64,000 nucleotides of DNA from Bacteroidota bacterium (GCA_023429135.1 JAEYWD010000019.1:39671-103670); one strand, 5' to 3'; counted from the first letter of the stretch, positions 27,637 through 37,506 are shown. Translations and numbers: made by a program. The notes: generated by a model from the sequence alone, not told the origin.

Positions 27637-27819
27637 TCATAACGTTGGTTTAAACTGCCAGTTTATACTCCGTCCTTTGTATGGAGGCATATCTTCACCA
27701 CGGGTAACGAACACTGAATATTCAATATCGTCAAGCGCTACCCATTTACCACTCCGCGGACATTTATCGCCTGTTCTGGATAAGTTTTTATTTTTCATAC
27801 GCTTCGCCTTTACAACCAT
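27637..27819 (-). CDS. Small YjzC-like protein
   Basis: 60 residues. The pattern RTGDKCPRSGKWVAL ... GEDMPPYKGRSINWQF resembles the small YjzC family known from Bacillus (function unknown), which has a GQ-AP-sG-Y start and an fPp---r-W end. An internal ATG at 27798 (MKNKNLSRTGD) is the more likely start because the conserved part begins just after it. It has its own terminator downstream. Confidence 0.6.
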   Translation of the reverse strand: MVVKAKRMKNKNLSRTGDKCPRSGKWVALDDIEYSVFVTRGEDMPPYKGRSINWQFKPTL

Positions 27820-28334
27820 AAGTTAAAACTCCATGCGGTATTCCATAGTAAGTTTAAAGAAGCGATGAATTTTAATTTTTATAAACTGCTGACCCCGTGG
27901 TATAGTCGGCTTAATAGTTTTTATTATATGAATATAATGCAAAAACCTGTTTTGTGGGAAATATGCCACACATCAATGCAGGTGTGGCAATTCTTCCGCT
28001 TTCACCGTATGCCCGGCGAACGGTATTAGTACTTTTTTTAAAATAGTTAAATGTTATGAAAGTTAATTTAGCAACAACGGAGAACTGAACTTTATATAGG
28101 TCGTTTTTTTAAGCCGCACAAAGAAATCGAAGGATTACCCGGGTTATTACCCTTATACTTGTTGGTAATAGCAAAAATCTCCGGGAAAAATAATACACCA
28201 TACCATCAGTTTTGAACCCCTGCATATTGATGCGTGTGATTTTTTTCCTGAAAATGATCCAATGTCAGATCAATAGTTTTTTCTTCTCTTCTAAGTAATG
28301 GCGGTATGTTTGTACTGAGTCGAAAAAAATAAAA
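27820..28334. other. Intergenic region with one possible promoter
   Basis: No gene or RNA is recognised. A short hairpin GCCACAC ... GTGTGGC lies near 27965-27988. Near the right end TATGTTTG (28305-28312) matches the TAnnTTTG -7 box and lies 23 bases before the receiver gene ATG. Confidence 0.4.
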
Positions 28335-28700
28335 ATGGGTGACGGGAATTTAATTCTGATAATTGATGATGATTGTGATATCCATTTCTTTTTAAGACGG
28401 TTTTTTCGAAAATTGGGGATGAAAACACTTCATGCTGAAACACTGGAGGACGCAATTTCAAAAGTACAGTACAAACCTTCGTTTATTTTCCTTGATAACC
28501 AGCTTCCCGACGGATTAGGAATAGATTTTATACCACAGTTGCAATCTTTAGCTTCCGATGCTATAATAGTGGTAATGACAGCTTATATGCCCCCCGAAAC
28601 CGAGCAGCAAGCTATTGCCAGGGGGGCACAACATTTTATCGAGAAACCTTTTAATTTCGGAGATTTACTGGAAGTGTTCGGTAAGGTAATGCAGTCATAA
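28335..28700 (+). CDS. Single-domain response regulator (CheY-like)
   Basis: 121 residues, just a receiver domain: acidic pocket D11-D13 (LIIDDDCDIH), phospho-acceptor D54 in FIFLDNQLPDG, T82 in VVMTAY and K104 in FIEKPF. There is no output domain, so it must pass phosphate to or interact with another protein. No kinase is adjacent; the poly-HAMP kinase and two more receivers lie a few kb downstream. Confidence 0.92.
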   Translation: MGDGNLILIIDDDCDIHFFLRRFFRKLGMKTLHAETLEDAISKVQYKPSFIFLDNQLPDGLGIDFIPQLQSLASDAIIVVMTAYMPPETEQQAIARGAQHFIEKPFNFGDLLEVFGKVMQS

Positions 28701-29140
28701 TAAATTATATTAATCATACCTCTGTATTTAACCTCTGTGTGTAAAAAGTGACGTACACTGAGACTTCGGCGAGAACTCAATCAAACGCTTGTCGAAGTGC
28801 GGACATTAGCTTGACGAAGTGAGCAAAATAGATTTGTACTTCTGGATCAAATTGACTAAAAGACCAATAGTTGTCAACATTTAGGTCATTATCCTAAAGA
28901 GGACGAAATAGGTTATGAGGGTTGCTGAACTTGTCTCCGCATGCTGTTTTAATTCTTGATGGCATTTATGAGGAAAGAGAGCTGATTACATTTTTATCCG
29001 ATAAAAAATCAGTAAACAGTTGTATTCGTTTTTTTTGTATTTTTATAAACCACTAAATAATTGAAAAACAAACCCGAACCCATGAACCTAAACTTTTTCC
29101 CCATAAGATAATTTACATTTAACTTATAAAAAAGCCAGTC
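28701..29140. other. Intergenic region, no gene seen
   Basis: AT-rich. Contains short repeats of the CTTGTCGAAGTG / CTTGACGAAGTG type (28788-28822) that are common non-coding words in related genomes, and nothing else that can be named. Confidence 0.4.
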
Positions 29141-30418
29141 ATGAACAAAAAACTGATTTTTCAAGTCGGATTACCACTTGGTTTGCTGATTTTAATTATT
29201 GGAATTGCTGTTAATAATACAAATGATAGTTATAAAGAGGAAGTTTCATATAAAGAATATGAGGAATCAAATAGGGATTCCTATCTTTCTTTTAAAACCA
29301 ATATTCTGAATGAGTTAAAAGGAAAAGTCAAACTGAGTGGGAGAGAGGACTGGCAACAAGAGTATAATTCTCATTTGAATATGACCAGTAACCAATTTGA
29401 AGGTCCACAAGTTCATATTGAAAAATTCATTTATAATGGTGAGGAATATATTCAAGATTCAGTTTTTAAAAACCCGAAAAAATATAATCAGTTTATAATA
29501 CCATTTACAATAACTAGTTTACTTTTTGACCCAGATGATAGAACTTCAGGGAAACCGGATATTCGGGTTACAGTTGTTCCACCAGCTCCTTTTGAAGAGA
29601 AAAGAAGCAAAACATTAACTGATATTTTAGAAAGATATGACGGAGGGAAAAGCAATATCTCCCCATATAAGACATATTTCAAAGAAGTATATTCAATTCG
29701 GGATTCAACCATAGTTATTGAAAATATAAAAATGGACATGTGGCTAACAAAGTTTTCAGTGACAATTGAAACTGAAAGTTGGACACATGACAGAGAGGGA
29801 GAGGATGAGGGACGAAGAGAAATCGCAAATCAGAGACATAAGCCTTTTAATATGGTTTTAAAGGTTTTTCCTAATGTTTCTCCGTGGTATGTTAATACTG
29901 GCAATGCATTCGATAAAAAAGCAGACATGGCTCTTGGAGCTATTTATTGTGAGGGAATTACAAAGTCACCTAAAGAAAATTGGAACATAGGGGTTGACCC
30001 TAAGTCAGTTGGCACAACGCTGGCCCTAATCAAGCAGGACTATTATAATAACCTTGAAAACCCTGATAAGATATTTAACGAGAGTGAAGGCGATAAAACT
30101 ATATGGAATAAACCACTTTATGCTATAATTTCAGTTTCAAATATTGGGTCATATAGAAATTTGACTTCAAAAGGAGACGAGCAGGTTACATTTGATTTTA
30201 TAATGCCGTTATTAGTTAGAGGTAGTTGGGATATTCAAATACCTGCATCAATAATTCCAGAATATAAACCTGCCCCACCATATAGAAGAAGTATTGCAAA
30301 TATTCTTTTACCCAAATGGGGATTAGGTATTTTTGGTCAAGGTATATCTTTATTGTTAGTTAGTTTAATTATTGTTTCTGTAGGATTTATTGTTATAAAA
30401 AATTTTAAACTGCTTTAA
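29141..30418 (+). CDS. Unknown envelope protein with N- and C-terminal membrane helices
   Basis: 425 residues that I do not recognise. One membrane helix at the N-terminus (about 7-24, FQVGLPLGLLILIIGIAV) and one at the C-terminus (about 398-420, GISLLLVSLIIVSVGFIVI) hold a large, charged central domain (about 30-390), probably periplasmic. It has no catalytic motif that I can see. An AT-rich composition and no known neighbours suggest recent acquisition. The SLT lipoprotein gene follows after 55 bases and is probably a partner. Confidence 0.75.
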   Translation: MNKKLIFQVGLPLGLLILIIGIAVNNTNDSYKEEVSYKEYEESNRDSYLSFKTNILNELKGKVKLSGREDWQQEYNSHLNMTSNQFEGPQVHIEKFIYNGEEYIQDSVFKNPKKYNQFIIPFTITSLLFDPDDRTSGKPDIRVTVVPPAPFEEKRSKTLTDILERYDGGKSNISPYKTYFKEVYSIRDSTIVIENIKMDMWLTKFSVTIETESWTHDREGEDEGRREIANQRHKPFNMVLKVFPNVSPWYVNTGNAFDKKADMALGAIYCEGITKSPKENWNIGVDPKSVGTTLALIKQDYYNNLENPDKIFNESEGDKTIWNKPLYAIISVSNIGSYRNLTSKGDEQVTFDFIMPLLVRGSWDIQIPASIIPEYKPAPPYRRSIANILLPKWGLGIFGQGISLLLVSLIIVSVGFIVIKNFKLL

Positions 30419-30473
30419 TAAGAAGTATTAACCGACCTGGGAATTTTAAAACGAAATTTAAAATCATAACAAT

Positions 30474-31157
30474 ATGAAAATAAAGAGTATTATAATTTTG
30501 ATTCTGTCGATACCTATTGTTCAATGTTGTATAAACAGAGATAGACCTAATCAGTTAGCACCTGACGTATCAGAATCTGATACTTTAAAGATAGAGGAGA
30601 CTGCTGAGATCTTTGACACTATAGTTTATTCGAAAGTGGAAAAGAATTCAGGAAAATACCTTTGGATTTATAGTTGGAACAAGTATGTCTCTGATGAAAT
30701 AATGAAACAGAAAGATATTTTCATAGGAAAAGACTCAATATATAAACAAGACCTGGATAAATTATGCCCCAATTATTATAACTGTTCGGAGAAAGAGAAA
30801 ATTGCATTGTGGACATTACTATTTGCTTCAATTGCAAAATATGAATCAAACTTTGATCCCAATTGCAGATTTCACGAACCACCTCCTTTAAACACATATA
30901 GTGAGGGCCTTTTGCAATTAAGCTATGGTGATGAAACTCGTTATAAAAATGTACCATTAGATTCACAGAAACAAAATATTTTAGTTCCGGAAGTTAATCT
31001 AAAAACAGCAGTAGTAATATTTGCAAAACAATTAGAAAAAAGAAAGTCAATTTTTACAAACAAACATTTTTACTGGTCAGTTTTAACAAATAAACAAAAT
31101 GATATAATAAAATTCTTTCAAGATAATGCTGCAGAATTAAATACTTGTAACAAATAA
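30474..31157 (+). CDS. Lipoprotein with a lytic-transglycosylase-like (SLT) domain
   Basis: 227 residues. A signal peptide ends at IVQCC (lipid cysteine C18 or C19). The C-terminal half (about 100-215) has the lysozyme-like pattern of SLT transglycosylases: the catalytic-type Glu in IAKYESNFDP, then SEGLLQLSYGDETRY where a GLLQ motif is expected. It would cut peptidoglycan from the periplasmic side of a membrane. The domain match is by motif only. It is paired with the unknown two-helix protein upstream. Confidence 0.75.
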   Translation: MKIKSIIILILSIPIVQCCINRDRPNQLAPDVSESDTLKIEETAEIFDTIVYSKVEKNSGKYLWIYSWNKYVSDEIMKQKDIFIGKDSIYKQDLDKLCPNYYNCSEKEKIALWTLLFASIAKYESNFDPNCRFHEPPPLNTYSEGLLQLSYGDETRYKNVPLDSQKQNILVPEVNLKTAVVIFAKQLEKRKSIFTNKHFYWSVLTNKQNDIIKFFQDNAAELNTCNK

Positions 31158-31615
31158 CTTCTGCTAATTAATAGTCCCTATGTTTGTAGAATGAAAACAT
31201 AAGCCAAGGAAGTATTGTTTGTAATACCTTGAGCAAATTCTGTTTCTTTAATTGGAGTTCCAGCATCTATGTAATGAATTGGGTTAGTAACGAACTTGAT
31301 CGGATGGAAGGTCTTGGGCAGTTTGAAAACGATAAGTAAAAACCTGTACAAACTTAGTAATCTCCCAACTGCGACTTAAGAGCTGTTTCACCTTGCTCGT
31401 AAACCTCAATTCTTATTTTAAAAGCAATCAGTAGTTTTCCTTCGATATTCAGAGGGTATATTATTATCTCCGTACTCAACTTTTTGTTTAATGCAGTGTT
31501 TGTATATAGAATAAAGTAAAGCGGGAATGATTGTTTTTTCATCTTTAATTACGTTACGCCCTGAAATGCTTTCGGCCCTGGAAATTTATAATCACGATTA
31601 TTCAACGTTGCACTA
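31158..31615. other. Intergenic region, no supported gene
   Basis: Contains a 62-codon minus-strand frame (31354-31542) with no recognisable features, and no RNA or terminator that I can name. Confidence 0.35.
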
Positions 31616-32059
31616 ATGAATTCGACGGACATACTCATTATCGAAGATAATCCTGGAGATGCACGTATTATAAAGGAGGTACTTGGTAATAGAACAACAG
31701 CGTTTAGTATGCATCTTGTGAGAGACGGGCTGGAAGCCTTAAATTTTCTGCATAAAAAAGAAAATTATACCCTGGCACCCCGGCCCGATCTTATACTTTT
31801 AGATTTGAACCTTCCTAAAAAAGATGGACGCGAAGTGCTGGCCGAAATTAAAAACGATGTTCATCTAAGGCAAATTCCAGTTGTTGTAATGACATCATCG
31901 AATGCCGAGGACGATATTTTTCGTTCGTACGATCTGCATGCAAATTGCTATATCGCCAAGCCAATGGAATTAGAGCAGTTTGTTGTTGCGGTTAAATCAA
32001 TTGAGGATTTTTGGTTTTCGTTGGTGAAATTGCCGAAACAGAATTATAATCTTCAGTAA
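31616..32059 (+). CDS. Rcp1-like single-domain response regulator
   Basis: 147 residues, receiver domain with E10-D11 pocket (LIIEDNPGDARI), phospho-acceptor D63 in LILLDLNLPKKDG, T93 in VVMTSS and K115 in YIAKPM. The EDNPGD start and LNLPKKDGREVL are typical of the Rcp1 branch, which is normally paired with phytochrome-like or GAF-containing kinases. It is followed after 54 bases by another receiver protein with GAF-like and coiled-coil parts. Confidence 0.93.
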   Translation: MNSTDILIIEDNPGDARIIKEVLGNRTTAFSMHLVRDGLEALNFLHKKENYTLAPRPDLILLDLNLPKKDGREVLAEIKNDVHLRQIPVVVMTSSNAEDDIFRSYDLHANCYIAKPMELEQFVVAVKSIEDFWFSLVKLPKQNYNLQ

Positions 32060-32113
32060 TAACAGGGCTTGGGGTTAGGTGTTTATTAGTATTAAATAGA
32101 ATAGTATTCCCTT

Positions 32114-33199
32114 ATGGAAATTACCCGAACTCGCGAAAAAACCCTCAGGGTGTTAATTGTTGAAGATAATCCCGGTGATGTTTATCTTTTTAAAAATTAT
32201 TTACAACAATCTTCAGTCGATTTTACTGTTACAAACCCCTCAACACTGAAAGATGCATTAAACATTTGCCTGAATAACAGCTTTGATGTCGTTTTGCTCG
32301 ATCTCGGCCTTCCCGACAGCATTGGTCTCAATACTCTTAAAAAGATAATCAAAGCTGGTGTTAAAGTGCCTATTGTTGTAATGACCGGGCTCGACGACGA
32401 AAACATTGCTGTACAGGCTGTGAAAGAAGGAGCTCAGGACTATCTTGTAAAAAATAATATTACCTCCGAGGCTTTAATCCGATCCATCCGCTATAGTATC
32501 GAACGAAAGAATATTCAGGATATAAGGGAGAAGAATACGCTGCAGTTCTCAATTCTTTCGGCAGCAACAGTTGCAATAAATGAGTGCAATGATGTTAAAT
32601 CCATCTACCAGGTGGTTTGCAACAATATTTTACGACTGTTAAATACAGTCCGCATCTGTTATTTTGATCTGATTAACAAAGAAGAACTATCCGATTGTGA
32701 AAATTGCAATGGTTTGAATTCGCTGTTGGAAGAGCATAACTTAAAATTTGTGTTCAACGGAAAGCTCAATAATTTAACCAGTTTTATTCAGGACAAGTTA
32801 AAAGACCTGATAGTACCATATTTTGATAATGACACCCGCAAATCTGATTTGTATTCCCTGGGTTTCTCACGGGAAGACCGCCATTACGGCGGAGTTTTTA
32901 TCTTATCCGAACATCCGCTGGAAAATAACGACACCGATATTATTGAAGCTATCAGCAACCAGGCATCGCTGAGCATTCACAGGAGGGTTATTGAAACTCA
33001 GTTGCGTGAAAGTGAGAACCGTTACAGAATTTTATTTAAAGAAGCCACACAGGCAAAAGATGCCTTACAATTGTTGAATGAGGCTCTGGATTTGAAAGTG
33101 CAGGAGAGGACCGCTGAAATAACCGAAATAAACAATTTGTTACATCTTGAGTTGGCCGAGCACCAGAAAACTATGGAGAAGCTTAAGGAAAGTACCTGA
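32114..33199 (+). CDS. Receiver - GAF-like - coiled-coil signalling protein, C-terminally truncated
   Basis: 361 residues. A receiver domain (about 12-132) has phospho-acceptor D63 (VVLLDLGLPDS), T91 and K113. A GAF-like region follows (about 145-295, ending in NDTDIIEAISNQASLSIHRR), then a linker and coiled coil (LKVQERTAEITEINNLLHLE) that in related proteins leads into PAS or histidine-kinase domains. Here it stops after EKLKEST, where the sequence switches to the antisense end of the convergent poly-HAMP kinase. The kinase part seems to have been lost by a rearrangement at about 33193. Confidence 0.85.
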   Translation: MEITRTREKTLRVLIVEDNPGDVYLFKNYLQQSSVDFTVTNPSTLKDALNICLNNSFDVVLLDLGLPDSIGLNTLKKIIKAGVKVPIVVMTGLDDENIAVQAVKEGAQDYLVKNNITSEALIRSIRYSIERKNIQDIREKNTLQFSILSAATVAINECNDVKSIYQVVCNNILRLLNTVRICYFDLINKEELSDCENCNGLNSLLEEHNLKFVFNGKLNNLTSFIQDKLKDLIVPYFDNDTRKSDLYSLGFSREDRHYGGVFILSEHPLENNDTDIIEAISNQASLSIHRRVIETQLRESENRYRILFKEATQAKDALQLLNEALDLKVQERTAEITEINNLLHLELAEHQKTMEKLKEST

Positions 33200-36100
33200 T
33201 GCAACCTCTTGTTGTCCGACTGGATTGCCTGAGGAAGTTCAGGGTCGATGTTTACGGCAAACTTCAGTTTTTTGGCAGCCGCTATTTCGCGGAAGGTTTG
33301 TTCCATTTGGAGTTTAAGGGTTTCCAACTCGATGGTCTCAAGATTAATTGTAGCTGTTCCCGATTCAATTTTGGAGAGATCGAGAATGTCGTTTATAAGA
33401 TTTAGCAGGTCGTTACCGGCATTGTGAATAATGGAGGCCGATTCCTGTTGTTTGGGTGTAAGGTTTTTTTCCGAATTTTCGACAAACTGGTTCGAGAGCA
33501 GTAACAAACTGTTTAATGGTGTTCTAAGCTCGTGCGACATGTTCGCAAGGAATTCCGACTTATATTTTGATGTGATGGCCAATTGGGTTGCTTTTTCTTC
33601 GAGCTCCGATTTAGCTTTTTCAACTTCGATGTTCTTCTTTTCAACTTCCGATTTTTGTTCGGTAAGCATCTTCGCTTTCTCTTCAAGCTCTTCGTTGGTG
33701 CGCTGCAATTCCTTTTGCTGTGTGGAGAGTTCGCTGGTCAGAGACTGCGACTGTTTAAGCAGGGCCTCGGTGCGGCTGCCGGCTTCTATAGCATTTATTA
33801 CAATGCCAAGGTTATCCACCAGTTGCTCCAGAAACATCTGATAAGTGACATTAAACATCGAGAAAGAAGCCAGTTCAATAACAGCTTTTACAGCGCCCTC
33901 GAAAATAATTGGCAATATAATGATGTTTAAAGGCGAAGCTTCTCCCAGACCTGATGATATTTTAATGTAATTATGCGGTACATTGGTGATGAGCAGTCTC
34001 TTTTTCTCCAGAGCGCATTGACCAATCAGTCCCTCGCCAAAAGAGTAAACTTTGGAAACGTATTTACGCTCCTTATAACCGTATGACGAGAATAGTTTTA
34101 ACCTTGAAGTGTGCTCGTTATTATTTTCTTCGGTTTCAACAATATAGAACAAGCCATGTTGAGCATCAACCAATGGAGCCAACTGCGAAAGCAGCATTTG
34201 GGCAACATTCATCATATCGCGTTGTCCCTGAAGCATACCGGTAAATTTGGCAATATTGGTTTTGAGCCAGTCCTGCTCGGTGTTTCGTTTAGTGGTCTCG
34301 GCAAGGTTACGGATCATCTCGTTGATAGTGTTCCGAAGGATTTCTACCTCACCTTTTGCCTCAACTTTTACTTCGCGTGTTAAATCGCCCTGGATAACAG
34401 CAGTGGAAACCTCGGCAATTGCACGAACCTGGGTAGTTAAATTTGCTGCCAGCATATTAACATTTTCCACCAGATTTTTCCATGCTCCGGCAGCACCCGG
34501 TACGTTAGCCTGGCCGCCCAACCTTCCTTCAACACCAACTTCGCGGGCAACCCCGATTACCTGATCGGAGAATGTAGCCAGCGTGTCGCTCATACTGTTA
34601 ATAGTATCGGCAAGTGCAGCAATTTCACCTTTTGCCTGTACGGTAAGTTTTTGTTTTAAATCGCCATTGGCAACCGCGGTTACTACTTTAGCAATGCCGC
34701 GTACCTGATCGGTAAGGTTGTTTGCCATAATATTAACATTGTCTGTAAGATCCTTCCAGGTGCCGCCAACGCCTTTTACCACCGACTGCCCTCCAAGTTT
34801 ACCCTCGGTACCCACTTCCTTCGCTACACGGGTTACCTCGGCCGCAAATGAATTAAGCTGGTCCACCATGGTGTTGATGGTGTTTTTTAGCTCCAGAATT
34901 TCGCCTCGGGCATCTACCGTAATCTTTTTGGACAAGTCGCCGTTTGCTACGGCTGTTGTTACGCTGGCAATATTACGCACCTGGTTGGTAAGGTTGGTTG
35001 CCATAATGTTTACATTGTCGGTCAAATCCTTCCAGATACCGGCAACACCTTTCACTTCGGCCTGACCGCCCAAACGTCCCTCCGAACCTACTTCGCGGGC
35101 CACACGGGTAACCTCCGAAGCAAAACCGTTCAACTGATCCACCATAATGTTTACGGTATCCTTCAGTTCCTGAATTTCACCTTTGGCGTCGATGGTAATT
35201 TTACGGCGCAAATCACCGTTTGCCACAGCCGTAGTTACTAATGCGATGTTACGTACCTGCTGGGTAAGGTTATTGGCCATCATGTTTACGTTGTCGGTAA
35301 GATTTTTCCAGATTCCAGAAACGTCTTTTACATCGGCCTGTCCGCCCAGTTTGCCGTCGCTACCTACTTCGCGTGCCACACGGGTTACTTCAGCGGCAAA
35401 CGAGTTCAGACGGTCCACCATGGTATTGATAGTATTCTTTAGCTCCAGTATTTCGCCCTGGGCGTCAACGGTAATTTTTTGGGTTAAGTCGCCCGTTGCA
35501 ACCGAAGTGGTTACTGCAGCAATGTTACGTACCTGGTTGGTAAGGTTCGAGGCCATAAAGTTTACGTTATCTGTCAAATCCTTCCAAACGCCGGCAACCC
35601 CTTTTACATCGGCCTGTCCACCCAGCTTGCCATCTACACCTACTTCGCGCGATACACGGGTTACTTCAGCGGCAAACGAGTTTAACTGGTCTACCATGGT
35701 GTTTACTGTATTCTTCAGCTCGAGAATTTCGCCCTTAACAGCCACGGTAATTTTTTTGGTAAGGTCGCCGGTAGCTACAGCCGTTGTAACCAATGCAATA
35801 TTACGTACCTGGTTGGTTAAGTTACCTGCCAGCAGGTTCACACTATCAGTTAAGTCTTTCCATGTGCCCGACACCCCTTTAACATCGGCCTGTCCGCCCA
35901 GTATACCATCAGAACCAACTTCTTTCGACACACGGGTTACTTCGGAAGCAAAAGAACTTAACTGGTCTACCATGATGTTGATGGTATTTTTCAGTTCCAT
36001 AATTTCGCCTTTAGCATCCACGGTAATTTTCTTTTTTAAATCGCCATTGGCTACCGAAGTTGTCACAAGCGCTATGTTACGTACCTGGTTTGTGAGGTTA

Positions 36101-37506
36101 CGTGCAAGCATGTTCACACTGTCGGTAAGGTCCTTCCAGGTTCCGGAAACACCTTTTACATCGGCCTGTCCGCCCAGCTTACCTTCGTCGCCTACTTCGC
36201 GCGATACTCGGGTTACTTCCGAAGCAAAGGAGTTAAGCTGGTCCACCATGGTGTTGATGGTTTCCTTCAGCTCGAGAATTTCGCCTTTGGCATCGGCGGT
36301 AATCTTTTTGGTTAAGTCGCCCGACGCCACCGCAGTAGTTACCTGCGAAATGTTACGTACCTGGTTGGTGAGGTTGTTTGCCATGGAGTTTACGTTTTCG
36401 GTAAGCTCGCGCCAGATACCCGAAACATCTTTCACAACTGCCTGACCCCCCAACTTTCCGTCCGATCCTACTTCCTTCGATACACGTGTTACCTCCGATG
36501 CAAACGAGCTAAGCTGGTCCACCATGGTATTGATTGTGACTTTCAGCTCGAGAATTTCGCCAAAAGCATCTACTGTAATTTTTTTAGCAAGATCGCCTTT
36601 TGCTACCGCTGTAGTTACTGCAGCAATATTTCGCACCTGGGTAGTTAGGTTACTGGCCATGGAGTTTACATTGTCGGTTAGGTCCTTCCATACGCCGCCC
36701 ACACCCGAAACAATGGCCTGGCCTCCGAGTTTACCATCTGTTCCTACCTCTTTGGCTACACGGGTTACTTCCGATGCAAATGACCGAAGCTGCTCCACCA
36801 TGGTGTTGATAACCTCTTTGAGCTGCAGGAACTCGCCACGTACGTCCACGGTGATCTTCTTGGAAAGGTCCCCTCCAGCAACCGCCACAGTAACATCAAC
36901 AATATTTCGTACCTGAGCAGTTAGGTTGTTTGTCATAAGGTTTACCGAGTCAGTGAGCTCTTTCCAGCGTCCGTGCATTTCGGTAGATTTGGCATTTCCA
37001 CCGAGCTTACCCTCGTTACCAACTTCGCGCACAACATTGTAAACCTCGTTCGAAAAATGGTTAAGCTGCGCCACCATGGCGTTTACAATCTTCGCCGAGC
37101 GCAGAAAGTCGCCTTTCAACTGAAAACCTCCGGGCTCAACATCAATGGTTTGGGTTAAGTCGCCACGACTCACTGCCGAAACAACTCTTGTTATTTCGGT
37201 TATAGGTGAGGAAAGACCTTCTATAATTGAATTTATGTTTTCAGTTGTTTTTCCCCACACTTGCATATTTATGCCAGGAGGCAGGCGATGTTTAATGCTT
37301 CCGTTCTGATTTATAGCCACGGCAAGGTCTTCAACCGATTTGGCAAGTAATTCGTTATTTTGTATTACATGATTTAAGGTATCGGCTATTTTCCCCGCAG
37401 TACCTGTAAGGTTATTGGGCATCCGGACATTGGTATCTCCGTTTTTAAGGGCAGTTAGAACATTGAGAAGAACTGAACTGTCAATTTGTTCTGTTACGTG
37501 TTGCAT
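33022..37506 (-). CDS. Poly-HAMP sensor histidine kinase, truncated before the HATPase domain
   Basis: The 1494-codon frame has a natural part of about 1437 residues. Order: N-terminal HAMP-like region (about 1-150), ten tandem units of 92 residues (about 160-1085; signature EVGxxGKLGGQ ... TDNVNxMAxNLTxQVRNI ... GDLxKKITV), a GAF domain (about 1100-1260), coiled coil, and HisKA with H1325 in MSHELRTPLN. It is cytoplasmic, as there is no membrane helix, and resembles group-III osmosensing-type kinases. After DNKRLHQV the expected HATPase is absent and the frame continues as antisense of the receiver gene (33022-33192). Without an ATP-binding domain it cannot phosphorylate itself. Confidence 0.88.
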   Translation of the reverse strand: MQHVTEQIDSSVLLNVLTALKNGDTNVRMPNNLTGTAGKIADTLNHVIQNNELLAKSVEDLAVAINQNGSIKHRLPPGINMQVWGKTTENINSIIEGLSSPITEITRVVSAVSRGDLTQTIDVEPGGFQLKGDFLRSAKIVNAMVAQLNHFSNEVYNVVREVGNEGKLGGNAKSTEMHGRWKELTDSVNLMTNNLTAQVRNIVDVTVAVAGGDLSKKITVDVRGEFLQLKEVINTMVEQLRSFASEVTRVAKEVGTDGKLGGQAIVSGVGGVWKDLTDNVNSMASNLTTQVRNIAAVTTAVAKGDLAKKITVDAFGEILELKVTINTMVDQLSSFASEVTRVSKEVGSDGKLGGQAVVKDVSGIWRELTENVNSMANNLTNQVRNISQVTTAVASGDLTKKITADAKGEILELKETINTMVDQLNSFASEVTRVSREVGDEGKLGGQADVKGVSGTWKDLTDSVNMLARNLTNQVRNIALVTTSVANGDLKKKITVDAKGEIMELKNTINIMVDQLSSFASEVTRVSKEVGSDGILGGQADVKGVSGTWKDLTDSVNLLAGNLTNQVRNIALVTTAVATGDLTKKITVAVKGEILELKNTVNTMVDQLNSFAAEVTRVSREVGVDGKLGGQADVKGVAGVWKDLTDNVNFMASNLTNQVRNIAAVTTSVATGDLTQKITVDAQGEILELKNTINTMVDRLNSFAAEVTRVAREVGSDGKLGGQADVKDVSGIWKNLTDNVNMMANNLTQQVRNIALVTTAVANGDLRRKITIDAKGEIQELKDTVNIMVDQLNGFASEVTRVAREVGSEGRLGGQAEVKGVAGIWKDLTDNVNIMATNLTNQVRNIASVTTAVANGDLSKKITVDARGEILELKNTINTMVDQLNSFAAEVTRVAKEVGTEGKLGGQSVVKGVGGTWKDLTDNVNIMANNLTDQVRGIAKVVTAVANGDLKQKLTVQAKGEIAALADTINSMSDTLATFSDQVIGVAREVGVEGRLGGQANVPGAAGAWKNLVENVNMLAANLTTQVRAIAEVSTAVIQGDLTREVKVEAKGEVEILRNTINEMIRNLAETTKRNTEQDWLKTNIAKFTGMLQGQRDMMNVAQMLLSQLAPLVDAQHGLFYIVETEENNNEHTSRLKLFSSYGYKERKYVSKVYSFGEGLIGQCALEKKRLLITNVPHNYIKISSGLGEASPLNIIILPIIFEGAVKAVIELASFSMFNVTYQMFLEQLVDNLGIVINAIEAGSRTEALLKQSQSLTSELSTQQKELQRTNEELEEKAKMLTEQKSEVEKKNIEVEKAKSELEEKATQLAITSKYKSEFLANMSHELRTPLNSLLLLSNQFVENSEKNLTPKQQESASIIHNAGNDLLNLINDILDLSKIESGTATINLETIELETLKLQMEQTFREIAAAKKLKFAVNIDPELPQAIQSDNKRLHQVLSLSFSIVFWCSANSRCNKLFISVISAVLSCTFKSRASFNNCKASFACVASLNKIL

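Noticed and set aside
29141..31157. Considered as an anti-phage defence system
   Set aside because: No nuclease, NTPase, reverse transcriptase or other defence-type domain is visible; kept only as an orphan envelope pair.
31354..31542. 62-codon minus-strand frame in a gap
   Set aside because: No recognisable motif and no promoter; probably chance.
35183..36445. Long open frame of 420 codons on the + strand opposite the poly-HAMP kinase, with similar ones nearby
   Set aside because: It is the mirror of the 276-bp repeats: low-complexity Ser/Thr/Pro-rich translation repeating every 92 codons and no family resemblance.
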